From: Pseudaquabacterium pictum
Lineage (GTDB): Bacteria > Pseudomonadota > Gammaproteobacteria > Burkholderiales > Burkholderiaceae_C
DNA length: 64,000 nt
Assembly (NCBI RefSeq): GCF_005403045.1
Contig: NZ_BJCL01000017.1
Span: forward strand, 1-64,000
Reading direction: 5' to 3'
Of this stretch, positions 40,957 through 49,288 are shown piece by piece. A program made the position numbers and the translations under genes. Below the pieces are notes generated by a model that saw nothing but the letters and a program-made list of their open reading frames with translations, was not told where the DNA came from and made no database searches. How positions within the stretch are numbered: position 1 is the first letter of the stretch; each line of letters opens with the position of its first letter.

Positions 40957-42975
40957 TTACGCGGCGCGAGCCGGCTCCAGGTTGGATTGCAGGTTGGGCG
41001 TCTGTTCGACGGTGGCGATCGTCCGCGCCGAGGCCACTTCGAGCGCCTCGAAGAACCCGGCGACGAAGGACTGCACTTGTTCGGGCGAGGCGCCGGCGTC
41101 CAGCTGGGGTAGGCCATGGAAGTCGACCGCGATCTGGTCGAGGCCAAACTCCTCGTCGTCGCCGGCCAGGCGCACGCGGTGCTCCACGCGCGCGCGATGT
41201 GTAGCGAGATCGAGCTCAGGTAGATCAGGCGGCGGCATGAGCCTCTCCATGAGAACCGGGTCGGTGTAGTAGCGGATCTTGTCGGCCAGGATCGGCTTGC
41301 AGTTCTCCAGGATCAGCACTTCGCGGTCCACGCCCAGTTCCTTGAACTCCTGGGGCAGCAAGAGGGCGCGGCGTTGCGAACTTTCGTTCGTCGACTGCGA
41401 GCTGCCGCCACCCTTCGCGCCTGAACTGCTGGACCGGCCGCGGCTCTTCTCCTGCTGGGTGAACGTGCCCAGCATCTCGCTGTACTCATTGGCGTCCCGC
41501 TGCTCGCGCGGCGCGTACAGCACCTGCAGCGCATGGTTGGTTGCGAAGGTGCGGGCGTCGTGCTGACCGTAGACGGATTCGAGCTGGCTGACCGCTTGAA
41601 TCACCGTCACCAGGCGCAGGTTGTAGCCAGCGAGGTAGCCCACCGCGGCGTTCAGGATGTTGATGCGGCCGAGTGCAGTGAACTCGTCCAGCAACACCAG
41701 GCACTGGTGCTTGAGCGCCGGGTTGTGCTCGGGCAGTTCCGCCGTGTTCAGGTTGATGAGCTGCGCGAAGAAGAGGTTCAGCAGCACTCGCGCATCGGCT
41801 AGCCGGTTCGGCGGGATGCAGACATAGACCGTCATGCGCTGCCTGCGCACGTCGGCCACCGAGAAGTCATCGCCACTCGTGGCCGCGTCCACCAGTGGAT
41901 CGCTGAAGACCGTCAGCGGCGCATTCAGCGTGGCCAGGATGCTCGACAGCGTGTTGTCGCTGGTGGAGAGGAAACGCATCAGGGCATCAACGCAGGCGTC
42001 CGACAGCGGTCCTCTCGGGTGCGAGCAGCCCTCCATGCGCTGCTGCATCAGACCTTGCAGATGCTGCTTGATCGGTTGTCCCTGGCCACTCGACTGCCGC
42101 AGGATTTCGCCGATCGTTCGCGGCAGCTCGGGCGTCTCGACCAGGTATAGGGCGAGGCCGAGGAACAGGTTGCGCGCGGTGTCGTTGAAGAAGCCTTCGG
42201 TGCCGCTGCCCTTCACATCCGTGGGGTACAGGACCTGTGCGATGGCCAGCGTGTCGCCGACGACGTGGCGATCGGCCAGCCGGATCGCGCTGAGCGGGTT
42301 CCAGCGGTGCGAGCGGCCGTCTTCGGCAAAGGGTGCCCAGGCATAGACGGCCTGGCCATGCGCCGCCCGAAACCCCGCCGTGATCGCCCAGTTCTCCGAC
42401 TTGATGTCGACGACCACGGCGCTGTCCTGCCAGGCCAGCAGGTTCGGCACCACAACGCCAACCCCCTTGCCGCTGCGGGTCGGTGCGCTGAGCATCACCG
42501 ACTGCTTGCCCGGCAGCGTGAGGAACTTGTCCCGGTACTTGCCGACGATGATCCCCTGACCACCCAGTAGCCCGGCGTCGCGCACCTCGATGGCGCTGGC
42601 GAAACGTGCAGAGCCGTGCAGTTCGCGGCGCCTCTGAGTGGCGGCTGCGATGCCCATGGGCACCAGCAACAGCAACACGAAGGGCGGGACCATCAAGGCC
42701 AGCTGGAGCTTCTTGCGCTCCTTCGGGTCGGCCGAGTATTCAGACCAGAAAGCCGACATGGTGCCGGCCGAGATGCCGGCCGGCCGTTGCTTGTGGAACA
42801 GCATGTAGAGCGCGGCGCTGCCATACACCGTTGCCGCCGCGGTGGCGCCGAGGTAGGTGGCCACGCCCAGGGCGATCAGCACGCGCTTCGCGGTGGGCGA
42901 CACCGCCGCCGTCTTGCCGGCGCGGCCTGCCGGCGCTCCGGGTACCGCACGGGTCGTGGTTGGGGAGGAACTCAT
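40957..42975 (-). CDS. virD4: Type IV coupling protein VirD4
   Basis: A 672-residue ATPase of the VirD4/TraG family that brings substrates to the secretion channel. Two N-terminal membrane segments (about 30-55 and 95-115) are followed by HGSARFASAIEVRDAGLL. Walker A is in LSAPTRSGKGVGVVVPN, WNPLSAI is present, and a Walker B-like LVLLDEFTALGRINIL and the conserved Gln in VIQAVSQLESVYG follow. The C-terminal tail after residue ~560 is Ser/Gly-rich. The start overlaps the virB11 stop by 4 bases. Confidence 0.93.
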   Translation of the reverse strand: MSSSPTTTRAVPGAPAGRAGKTAAVSPTAKRVLIALGVATYLGATAAATVYGSAALYMLFHKQRPAGISAGTMSAFWSEYSADPKERKKLQLALMVPPFVLLLLVPMGIAAATQRRRELHGSARFASAIEVRDAGLLGGQGIIVGKYRDKFLTLPGKQSVMLSAPTRSGKGVGVVVPNLLAWQDSAVVVDIKSENWAITAGFRAAHGQAVYAWAPFAEDGRSHRWNPLSAIRLADRHVVGDTLAIAQVLYPTDVKGSGTEGFFNDTARNLFLGLALYLVETPELPRTIGEILRQSSGQGQPIKQHLQGLMQQRMEGCSHPRGPLSDACVDALMRFLSTSDNTLSSILATLNAPLTVFSDPLVDAATSGDDFSVADVRRQRMTVYVCIPPNRLADARVLLNLFFAQLINLNTAELPEHNPALKHQCLVLLDEFTALGRINILNAAVGYLAGYNLRLVTVIQAVSQLESVYGQHDARTFATNHALQVLYAPREQRDANEYSEMLGTFTQQEKSRGRSSSSGAKGGGSSQSTNESSQRRALLLPQEFKELGVDREVLILENCKPILADKIRYYTDPVLMERLMPPPDLPELDLATHRARVEHRVRLAGDDEEFGLDQIAVDFHGLPQLDAGASPEQVQSFVAGFFEALEVASARTIATVEQTPNLQSNLEPARAA

Positions 42976-44018
42976 GCTGCCTCCCGCCAACGAGCCTGCG
43001 GGTCGTAGTGGATGCCACTGATGAAGCGCCCACCGGCATCGACGCCGAAGTGCACCACGACATCGATCACCGAACGCGCCAGGCGGTTGATCTCCGGCAT
43101 CGTCATCCCGCCACCACCGGCCGACTCGCGGACCATTAGCGAGATCTGCTCGAACGCCAGTTCGCAGCTGCCCGCGTGAACGCTCGTCACGCTGCCCGGG
43201 TGCCCTGAGGCGGCCAGGCGCAGGAAGTAGAAGGCTTCCTCGCCGCGCATTTCCGCCAGAAATATGCGGTCCGGCCGCAGGCGGAGGCAGGCCTCCAGCA
43301 GCAGCTTCGCAGACACCGCACTGGCGCCCTGGCCACCCTTGGAATAGAACAGGTGCAGCTTGTTCGGATGGCTGGGCAGGGTCAGCTCAGCCGCGTCCTC
43401 GATGGTGATCAGGCGTTCGGTGACCGGGACCTCCTCGACCAGGCCCTTCATAAAGGTGGTCTTGCCCGAGCCGGTCTTGCCCGCCACCACCATCGTCTGG
43501 TGCGACTGGACGGCCAGGCGGAAGAACTCGACGAACTTGCCGTGAGCTTTCAGGTCCAGCAGCTCGCGCTCGAAGGGCTCCAGCTCGCGGCTGGTTTCGC
43601 GCACCCGACCGAACAGGCCTTGTGCTGCGAAATCTTCCAGCCGGCGCACCTGCATCGAGGGCTTGCGGATGCACACGCCGATCTGGTCGGCCGGCGTGGC
43701 GCTGGGCTGGACGATCTGCACGCGCTCGCCCGTCGAGAGGGCGGCGCTGAGCAGCGGGTTCTGTTCGTTGGTGTGCTGGCCGGTCAGCGTCGCGATGGCG
43801 GTGGCCAGGCTCTGGCAGTGCCGGAACGTGAACTCGGGAATCTCGTGGCGCTGCCAGACGCCGGCGCGTTCGACGAAGACCTCGCCGGGCTGGTTCACGC
43901 ACAGCTCGTTGACGCGGCTGTCGTCGAGCATGCCCCGAATCGGCTGCAGGAACTCGGTGACGGTGGCGTCAGACCGCAGGACGGAGGGAACGGCCCGCAA
44001 GGCGGGCGCGGCGCTCAC
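42972..44018 (-). CDS. virB11: T4SS ATPase VirB11
   Basis: A 348-residue hexameric secretion ATPase of the VirB11/GspE family. Walker A is AGKTGSGKTTFMKGL (near residue 180); an Asp box (TIEDAAEL), Walker B (FLAEMRGEEAFYFLRL) and a His box (GHPGSVTSVHAG) follow. The N-terminal half is the family-specific domain. It overlaps virB10 and virD4 by 4 bases each, so the block is translated as one unit. Confidence 0.94.
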   Translation of the reverse strand: MSAAPALRAVPSVLRSDATVTEFLQPIRGMLDDSRVNELCVNQPGEVFVERAGVWQRHEIPEFTFRHCQSLATAIATLTGQHTNEQNPLLSAALSTGERVQIVQPSATPADQIGVCIRKPSMQVRRLEDFAAQGLFGRVRETSRELEPFERELLDLKAHGKFVEFFRLAVQSHQTMVVAGKTGSGKTTFMKGLVEEVPVTERLITIEDAAELTLPSHPNKLHLFYSKGGQGASAVSAKLLLEACLRLRPDRIFLAEMRGEEAFYFLRLAASGHPGSVTSVHAGSCELAFEQISLMVRESAGGGGMTMPEINRLARSVIDVVVHFGVDAGGRFISGIHYDPQARWREAA

Positions 44019-45322
44019 CGCGGCTCCAGTGCGTAGACCTTCGAGAAGTCCACGTCGCGGGCGACGTACACGCCCACGACGCTGCCCTGGTTCTGGTACA
44101 GCAGCGGCGGGATGTTGATCGTCGCTTCGAGCACCTTCTCGGCGAGCTTGGAGCCGGCCGCCGTCGTGCTCGGGAGCAGGACGGTCGTGCTGCCGGTTGC
44201 CGGGTTCGAGTCGGTCGCCACGATCTTCACGGCGTCATCGATCAACGACACCAGCATGGCTGCGCCGATGCGCTCCGGCCAGCGGTTGTCGACGTAGCCG
44301 CCGATGCCGCTTTCGCCCAGGGCGCCGGTGCCTGGGGAGTCCAGGTCCACCGTCACACCGTTTGGCGTGCGCAGGCGGGTCCACAGCACCGGGATGCGGG
44401 TCACGCCAGGCCGAACCTGTACCACCCGGTATTCGCCGTCCAGATGCGAGCCGCGTTCGGCCAGCACCACCTTGCCATCGTCCGAGAAGACGTTGCGCTG
44501 GACCTGGCAGGCAACGAAGCCGCTGGTGGCCGAGATCACCCGTGTCTTGAGGCTGCAGGTGAACAGCACGCCCTTGGGCATGGTCAGGCTGCGATTGCCG
44601 AGCAGGCCGGCCGCCACGGTCGGCGTGGCCGAGCGCTCCATCGAGCCAAACAATGCGGGGTTGGCCTGGGCCGCTGCGTTCATGTTCGTTCCCGGCAGGA
44701 CCATGGCCGAGGCCAGCGCTGCCGCGGAAGCCTTGTCGCCGCCTGCGGCCTTGTCGGTCAATCCCTGCAGCTGTCCGAGCATGCTGCCCAGCTGGCTCTG
44801 GTAGCGCCGCATGTTGGCCTGGGCTTCACCTGCGATGCCGGGCGCTGGCGGCGGGTCTGCTGCGCCTGCCTGCGATGCCAGCGCTCCACCACCGGCACCG
44901 CTTGGGCCGAACGGCGATTCGTCACCCACCGGCACAGCCTGCTTCGCCGGACGGCCGCCTGCAGTGCCTCGAACCGGGATTGCTGCGGCCGGCGCGGTGG
45001 CGTCTGCCTCGATGCTGGGCACGCGGGTCTGATCGACGACCGGGATGGCTTTGGCGACCGGCACGAGTGCCGGCACCACGACCGGCGGGTCCTGGAATTT
45101 CAGCTTCGTCACCGTGGCGGAGGCCACGTCCACGGCGGCTTCCGGCGGTGCTTCCTTTTTGCCGAAGTAGCGCGTGGCCGCAAAGCCCAGCGCGCCCACC
45201 AGCGACAAGATCAGCACACTCGCCGCAATGATCGGCTTGTGGTTGGAGGCACCGCCTCGCGGCGTCAGCGAGGGAATCTCGGGCTCGCCTTCGAGCCGCT
45301 TGAGCGTGTCGGGGGCGTTCAT
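44015..45322 (-). CDS. virB10: T4SS core protein VirB10
   Basis: A 435-residue inner-membrane protein spanning to the outer membrane pore. After a short cytoplasmic tail there is one membrane helix (about 28-48), a Pro/Ala-rich periplasmic linker, and the TrbI-type beta-barrel domain (about 235-430) with LTMPKGVLFTCSLKTRV, RGSHLDGEYRVVQVRPG, RIPVLWTRLRTPNGVTVDLDSPG and LYQNQGSVVGVYVARDVDFS. It forms the outer-membrane core with VirB9 and VirB7. Overlaps both neighbours by 4 bases. Confidence 0.93.
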   Translation of the reverse strand: MNAPDTLKRLEGEPEIPSLTPRGGASNHKPIIAASVLILSLVGALGFAATRYFGKKEAPPEAAVDVASATVTKLKFQDPPVVVPALVPVAKAIPVVDQTRVPSIEADATAPAAAIPVRGTAGGRPAKQAVPVGDESPFGPSGAGGGALASQAGAADPPPAPGIAGEAQANMRRYQSQLGSMLGQLQGLTDKAAGGDKASAAALASAMVLPGTNMNAAAQANPALFGSMERSATPTVAAGLLGNRSLTMPKGVLFTCSLKTRVISATSGFVACQVQRNVFSDDGKVVLAERGSHLDGEYRVVQVRPGVTRIPVLWTRLRTPNGVTVDLDSPGTGALGESGIGGYVDNRWPERIGAAMLVSLIDDAVKIVATDSNPATGSTTVLLPSTTAAGSKLAEKVLEATINIPPLLYQNQGSVVGVYVARDVDFSKVYALEPR

Positions 45323-46230
45323 GGCGCGGGCCGGTTGGCGGGCTGGTTGGGTACCGCAGCCTTGACGACGCGCGCCACACCCGGGACGGTTGTGCCGTCC
45401 TTGGGCGGCACGCCGTCGAGATCGAAGGCATCGTTGATGATGGCCGCGACGCTTTCACCCAGGCGCAGGACGAAGCGCCGACCAACACGGTCGGCGACGA
45501 GCAGGTCATCGGGGTCCATACGGGCGTTGACCATTTCCTCGCTGCCGTCCGGCGCGATCTGGAAGACAGTGGGGATGGGCCTGTTGTTCGGAAAGCTGAA
45601 GTAGGTCTGCGTGCCGTCATCGAACACCATGACTGGCACGATGTCCTCGGAGTCCTTGCCGGTGGCCACCGAGTAGGCGGAGTTGCGGACCAGGGGCTTG
45701 GTCTGCCAGCGGGCGTCGATTAGTTCCCTGGCGGTCGGCAACACCGGTGATGCGGCGACAGAGATCGGTCGCGGCACCATCGGCGCTGCAACAGTCAGAC
45801 GCATCAGCGTCAGGCCTGCGCCCTCGACGGGGTGCAGCAGGAAGGCGTGCCGGCGGCGGTCGGTGACGACGATGAGGTTCGTCGAGGTCGCGCCCGACTT
45901 GGGCTTGACGAACAAGTCGCGCCCTTGTTTGGCGATGCACCAGGTGTGGGCCTCGTCGCTGCAGTTCGACCCCTTGCCGCTGATCGGGATGCCGACGATC
46001 TGCTCGTCGTCGCCGAGCACGATCTGCGTGATCTGGCCGCGCCGCACCGGCACGTCCACCACCATGTCGGCCGCGAACAGCACGGTCCGAAGACGCGGGT
46101 CCGGTGTCGTGCGCTGGCCAGGCTGGATCGGCTGCGCGGTCGCAGACATCAGAAGAGCCGGTGCGAAGAGCGCAGCGCCAAGTACCGCGACCGCGCCGAC
46201 CGGCGCGATCCACTTCGAGGTGGCCTTCAT
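45319..46230 (-). CDS. virB9: T4SS outer-membrane complex protein VirB9
   Basis: A 303-residue periplasmic protein with an N-terminal signal region (hydrophobic 10-31). N-terminal domain: DPRLRTVLFAADMVVDVPVRRGQITQIVL region and KPKSGATSTNLIVVTDRRRHAF; C-terminal VirB7/VirB10-binding domain: VMVFDDGTQTYFSFPNNRPIPTVF and LRLGESVAAIINDAFD. Together these give a full-length TrbG/VirB9 protein. It overlaps virB8 and virB10 by 4 bases each. Confidence 0.92.
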   Translation of the reverse strand: MKATSKWIAPVGAVAVLGAALFAPALLMSATAQPIQPGQRTTPDPRLRTVLFAADMVVDVPVRRGQITQIVLGDDEQIVGIPISGKGSNCSDEAHTWCIAKQGRDLFVKPKSGATSTNLIVVTDRRRHAFLLHPVEGAGLTLMRLTVAAPMVPRPISVAASPVLPTARELIDARWQTKPLVRNSAYSVATGKDSEDIVPVMVFDDGTQTYFSFPNNRPIPTVFQIAPDGSEEMVNARMDPDDLLVADRVGRRFVLRLGESVAAIINDAFDLDGVPPKDGTTVPGVARVVKAAVPNQPANRPAP

Positions 46231-47012
46231 GACGCGCCGCCTATGACCGTGTCGGCTGGTTTGGCCGGCGCCACCAGGTCAGCGTCGGCGCGGTAGCCAG
46301 TGACGACAAACCCGAACGGGTTCTCGATGCGGTCGGCCGGCTTCTTCATCGCGGTCGGCCGGTACTCGTAGCGCACCGTGGAGACGAAGCGGGTGGTCAC
46401 CGGCGACTGCCCCTGCGTCGGACGAATCTGCCGGTCGAAGGTCACCACCGCTTCGCCGGACTTGCCCGCGACGGGCGACCGGGTCAGCCGCACGGAAACT
46501 ACCGTCACCCGGTGTTCCTCCTTCGCTGCGATCACCGCCTGCATGGCCTTCTCGCCGGCGAACTGACTGCCGTATGGCGCCCAGGTGTCGGGGACCGTCA
46601 TGCGCGCGACCTGGTCGTAGTCGCGTTGCAGCAGCTGGAAGTTGTAGGACTCCCGGGCCCGCACAAACACGGCCGCGTTGTGCTGGTCCAGTGCAGCCAG
46701 CGCCGGGACGTTGGAGGCATCCAGCGTGGCGACGACGCTGGTCTCCCCCGTCGTCCGGTCCACCACGACCGGATACGGCGCCGGCGGCGGCCGCAGGCTC
46801 TGGAACGTCGCCATACTGAACCCCAGCACCGCCAGCACGCCACCGATGCCAGCGGCGATCCAGCCACGGCGGCCCGAGGCGATTGCCTGCGCGATGCGGT
46901 CCTGTTCCCAGCTGTTGGCCGCTGCGATGGCTGCAACGGCCTTCTTCGAAAGCGGCAGCCGGTCAGTCTGCGCGGCGTCGGGTACTGCAGCGGCTTCAAC
47001 TCTGTTGTTCAC
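46227..47012 (-). CDS. virB8: T4SS inner-membrane protein VirB8
   Basis: A 261-residue protein with one membrane helix (about 50-70) after a cytoplasmic tail, and a periplasmic NTF2-like domain typical of VirB8. The motif SYNFQLLQRDYDQVARM, the segment VSVRLTRSP and the conserved strand RFVSTVRYEYRP followed by NPFGFVVTGYRAD are family hallmarks. It nucleates assembly of the inner-membrane complex. Nine bases separate it from virB5. Confidence 0.9.
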   Translation of the reverse strand: MNNRVEAAAVPDAAQTDRLPLSKKAVAAIAAANSWEQDRIAQAIASGRRGWIAAGIGGVLAVLGFSMATFQSLRPPPAPYPVVVDRTTGETSVVATLDASNVPALAALDQHNAAVFVRARESYNFQLLQRDYDQVARMTVPDTWAPYGSQFAGEKAMQAVIAAKEEHRVTVVSVRLTRSPVAGKSGEAVVTFDRQIRPTQGQSPVTTRFVSTVRYEYRPTAMKKPADRIENPFGFVVTGYRADADLVAPAKPADTVIGGAS

Positions 47013-47021
47013 AGCCAGTCC

Positions 47022-47738
47022 TCAGTCTCGAATGAAGTCGGCGAGCCGACGATTGCGGGAGGCCTGTTCCAGCTGGCCCTCACGAGCCCGCGAGTCGGCC
47101 ACGCGCTGATCCGCCTCGGCCAGGCCGCGCATCAGCTCAATCTGGCTGACCTCGTGCTGCAGGAGGGCGTTCTCCGCGCCGATGCGGGCGGTGACCTCCT
47201 GGATCTCCTTCTGGTCGGATGTCGCGCCGGCCCGGCGCATCAGGCTGTTGATCTGGGCCACGCGGTCCTTGGCCTTGGAGAGCGCGTCCTCCATGAAGGC
47301 CTTCTGCTGGTACGGCTTGGCCAGCGTGCTCTGGCAGTTGGTGCGCTTGCCGGCGTCATCGACGTCCATGCAGTTGTAGGTCATCTGGGCGTCGCGCAGC
47401 GTCTTCGACGCACCAGCCAGCGTGCCGTAGCCGCCGGACTCCAGGCTGCGAACCATCGTGTTCGCTTCGCGCGGGACGTAGTTCTGCAGCGCCGGGTTGT
47501 TCAGCACGTCGCCCAGCGAGCGGGCGTTCGAGATCGACTCGATCTGCTGCCCCAGGCCCACGATCTGCTGGTATTGGTTCTCGATCTGCGAGATCCCGTT
47601 CATCACGTCGAGAACGGCCTGGATGATCGCGGCCACGTCGATCACGGGGATGCCGGCGCGTGCCGGTGCGCTGGTGCACATCATCATCACGCCTGCTGCG
47701 AAGGCTGCGAGCCCCGAACGGACCTTTGAACGCTTCAT
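47022..47738 (-). CDS. virB5: T4SS minor pilus protein VirB5
   Basis: A 238-residue secreted protein. A signal peptide (MKRSKVRSGLAAFAAGVMMM, cleavage likely after APARA) is followed by IPVIDVAAIIQAVLDVMNGISQ and long helices with QIENQYQQIVGLGQQIESI, the TrbJ/VirB5 pattern. Two Cys (YNCMDVDD and RTNCQSTL) may form a disulfide. The frame is open upstream, but ATG 47738 starts the signal peptide. It lies after virB6 rather than before it, a departure from the classical order. Confidence 0.88.
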   Translation of the reverse strand: MKRSKVRSGLAAFAAGVMMMCTSAPARAGIPVIDVAAIIQAVLDVMNGISQIENQYQQIVGLGQQIESISNARSLGDVLNNPALQNYVPREANTMVRSLESGGYGTLAGASKTLRDAQMTYNCMDVDDAGKRTNCQSTLAKPYQQKAFMEDALSKAKDRVAQINSLMRRAGATSDQKEIQEVTARIGAENALLQHEVSQIELMRGLAEADQRVADSRAREGQLEQASRNRRLADFIRD

Positions 47739-47788
47739 GACCTGTACTCCCGTGGTTTGCAAATGAGCTTGAAAAGACCGCTGACCCG

Positions 47789-48847
47789 TCACGTCGAAAC
47801 CCCGCCTCGCTGGGCGACCCGCTGATACGCAGCGCGAGCGCCACCGGCCACTGCACCGCCTGCCGAGCCCACAGCGCCCGCGGCTCTGCCGGCGACGTAG
47901 GCCGCACCGCCGCCTCGGGACAAACTTCCGCCGCCCCCCGCCGCACCGCTGCCTCCTGACCGACCGCCACCCATCGCACGCATGGCGACCATCGAGTTCG
48001 TGACCATCTGGGTGCCGCTCTGTATCGAGGCGCCACCCGTCAGGCTGGACGCGAGGGAAGGCGCCTGGAAGAGCACGATGGCCAGGAGGCACATGACGGT
48101 CAGATAGGTGCCTGCGGCTTCGAGTGCACCCACTGACCCGGGTACTCCGGCGACAAAGGCGCTGCCAGTGCTGATCGCCTGCAGAACTCTGTCGGAGACG
48201 TACAGGGACATGCCTAAGGCGAAGAACACGAACCACGACAACACGACAGCGCTCAGAACGAACGAGAGCCAGCTATCGAAGAAGCGTGCGGTCGACTTGA
48301 AGATCAGGCACAGGATCGCCAGCGGACCAATCGCAAGCGCGAACGTCAAGATCAGCTTGCCCAGCAGGCCGACAAAGGCCCCGAGGACGAGGAAGATCGT
48401 TGTGCCAAGTGAGAAGAGAACACTGGCGAGCACCAGGTCGAGGCGGAACATGCCCGCGTCCTTCCAAAGCAGTGCCAACTGCTCGTTCGCTTGGGTGTTC
48501 GCCAGGTCTAACGCGCCGAAGGCTGTCGTCGCGGCCGCCGCTCGCGGCGCAACGAACAGCGTGGCCAGTCCATCCTGCAGCCCTGTTGCCCAGGCGACCA
48601 CGTTGCCGCTGTAGTAGAGGCCAGGCAAGGCGAAGGAGAGGATGGCACCGACTTTCACCATCTTCCAAGCGAAGGTGCCCACGGGCTCGCTGGCTTCCCC
48701 GCGCATGACCGCCAAGCCGTAGACCGCGACGTAAATCGTCACAAGCAGGAGCGCAATCGGCACGAGCCCGACGGCAAGGTCACCCGACACTCGCGCGGCA
48801 TAGCCGACGAAGAACGTGTTGAACCAGGCTTCGAGCTTCGTGAACAT
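47789..48847 (-). CDS. virB6: T4SS inner-membrane channel protein VirB6
   Basis: A 352-residue polytopic membrane protein (about six hydrophobic segments) of the TrbL/VirB6 family. The core carries GTTIFLVLGAFVGLLGKLILTFALAIGPLAILCLIF and the adjacent RFFDSWLSFVLSAVV in separate pieces. The C-terminal 80 residues are Gly/Ala/Ser-rich and disordered. It forms part of the inner-membrane passage. It lies 6 bases after the unknown secreted gene and 50 before virB5. Confidence 0.9.
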   Translation of the reverse strand: MFTKLEAWFNTFFVGYAARVSGDLAVGLVPIALLLVTIYVAVYGLAVMRGEASEPVGTFAWKMVKVGAILSFALPGLYYSGNVVAWATGLQDGLATLFVAPRAAAATTAFGALDLANTQANEQLALLWKDAGMFRLDLVLASVLFSLGTTIFLVLGAFVGLLGKLILTFALAIGPLAILCLIFKSTARFFDSWLSFVLSAVVLSWFVFFALGMSLYVSDRVLQAISTGSAFVAGVPGSVGALEAAGTYLTVMCLLAIVLFQAPSLASSLTGGASIQSGTQMVTNSMVAMRAMGGGRSGGSGAAGGGGSLSRGGGAAYVAGRAAGAVGSAGGAVAGGARAAYQRVAQRGGVST

Positions 48848-48853
48848 GATCCG

Positions 48854-49288
48854 CTACTCCACCGTTCCCATTCCGCCCGGCACCCCCGCCGAAGCGGGTT
48901 CGCACTTGCGAGACGGGGCCCGCGATTCGCAATGCAGCCAGCTGCCGTTGACCTTCACCGTCCAGAAGCGAGACCGCTTGCTCGTGCCCAAGGATGAAGG
49001 GAGGCATCCGGTGCTCGAAAGGAAGACTCCGCGGCACTCCATCAGGCCTTCGGCGCTTTCGATCATGAAAACCTCGCTGCCCGGCGCTGGAGGAGCGGTC
49101 TTTCCTCCACCATCGACAAAGCGCTTCGCCGCGGCCGTCAGCGGAGGTGCTTCCACCACGCGCTTCCCATTGACGATTCGGACAGCCTCGTTGCCTGGGA
49201 ATGCCGGGCCTGTGGGCTCAGCTTGAGCCGTCACGCAAACGAGCGCGAACAGCGCTCCGATCGCGGCTGTGGTGGGTTGAAGTTTCAT
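48854..49288 (-). CDS. Unknown secreted protein in the T4SS operon
   Basis: A 144-residue protein with a clear signal peptide (MKLQPTTAAIGALFALVCV, cleavage likely after AQA). The mature part is rich in Gly, Pro and Ser with four Cys in two pairs (MECRGVFLSSTGC and LHCESRAPSRKC), suggesting two disulfides, and a WTVKVNGSW strand. I do not recognise it. The position between virB4 and virB6 is where eex/virB7-like small genes often sit, but it has no lipobox. It overlaps virB4 by 4 bases. Confidence 0.6.
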   Translation of the reverse strand: MKLQPTTAAIGALFALVCVTAQAEPTGPAFPGNEAVRIVNGKRVVEAPPLTAAAKRFVDGGGKTAPPAPGSEVFMIESAEGLMECRGVFLSSTGCLPSSLGTSKRSRFWTVKVNGSWLHCESRAPSRKCEPASAGVPGGMGTVE

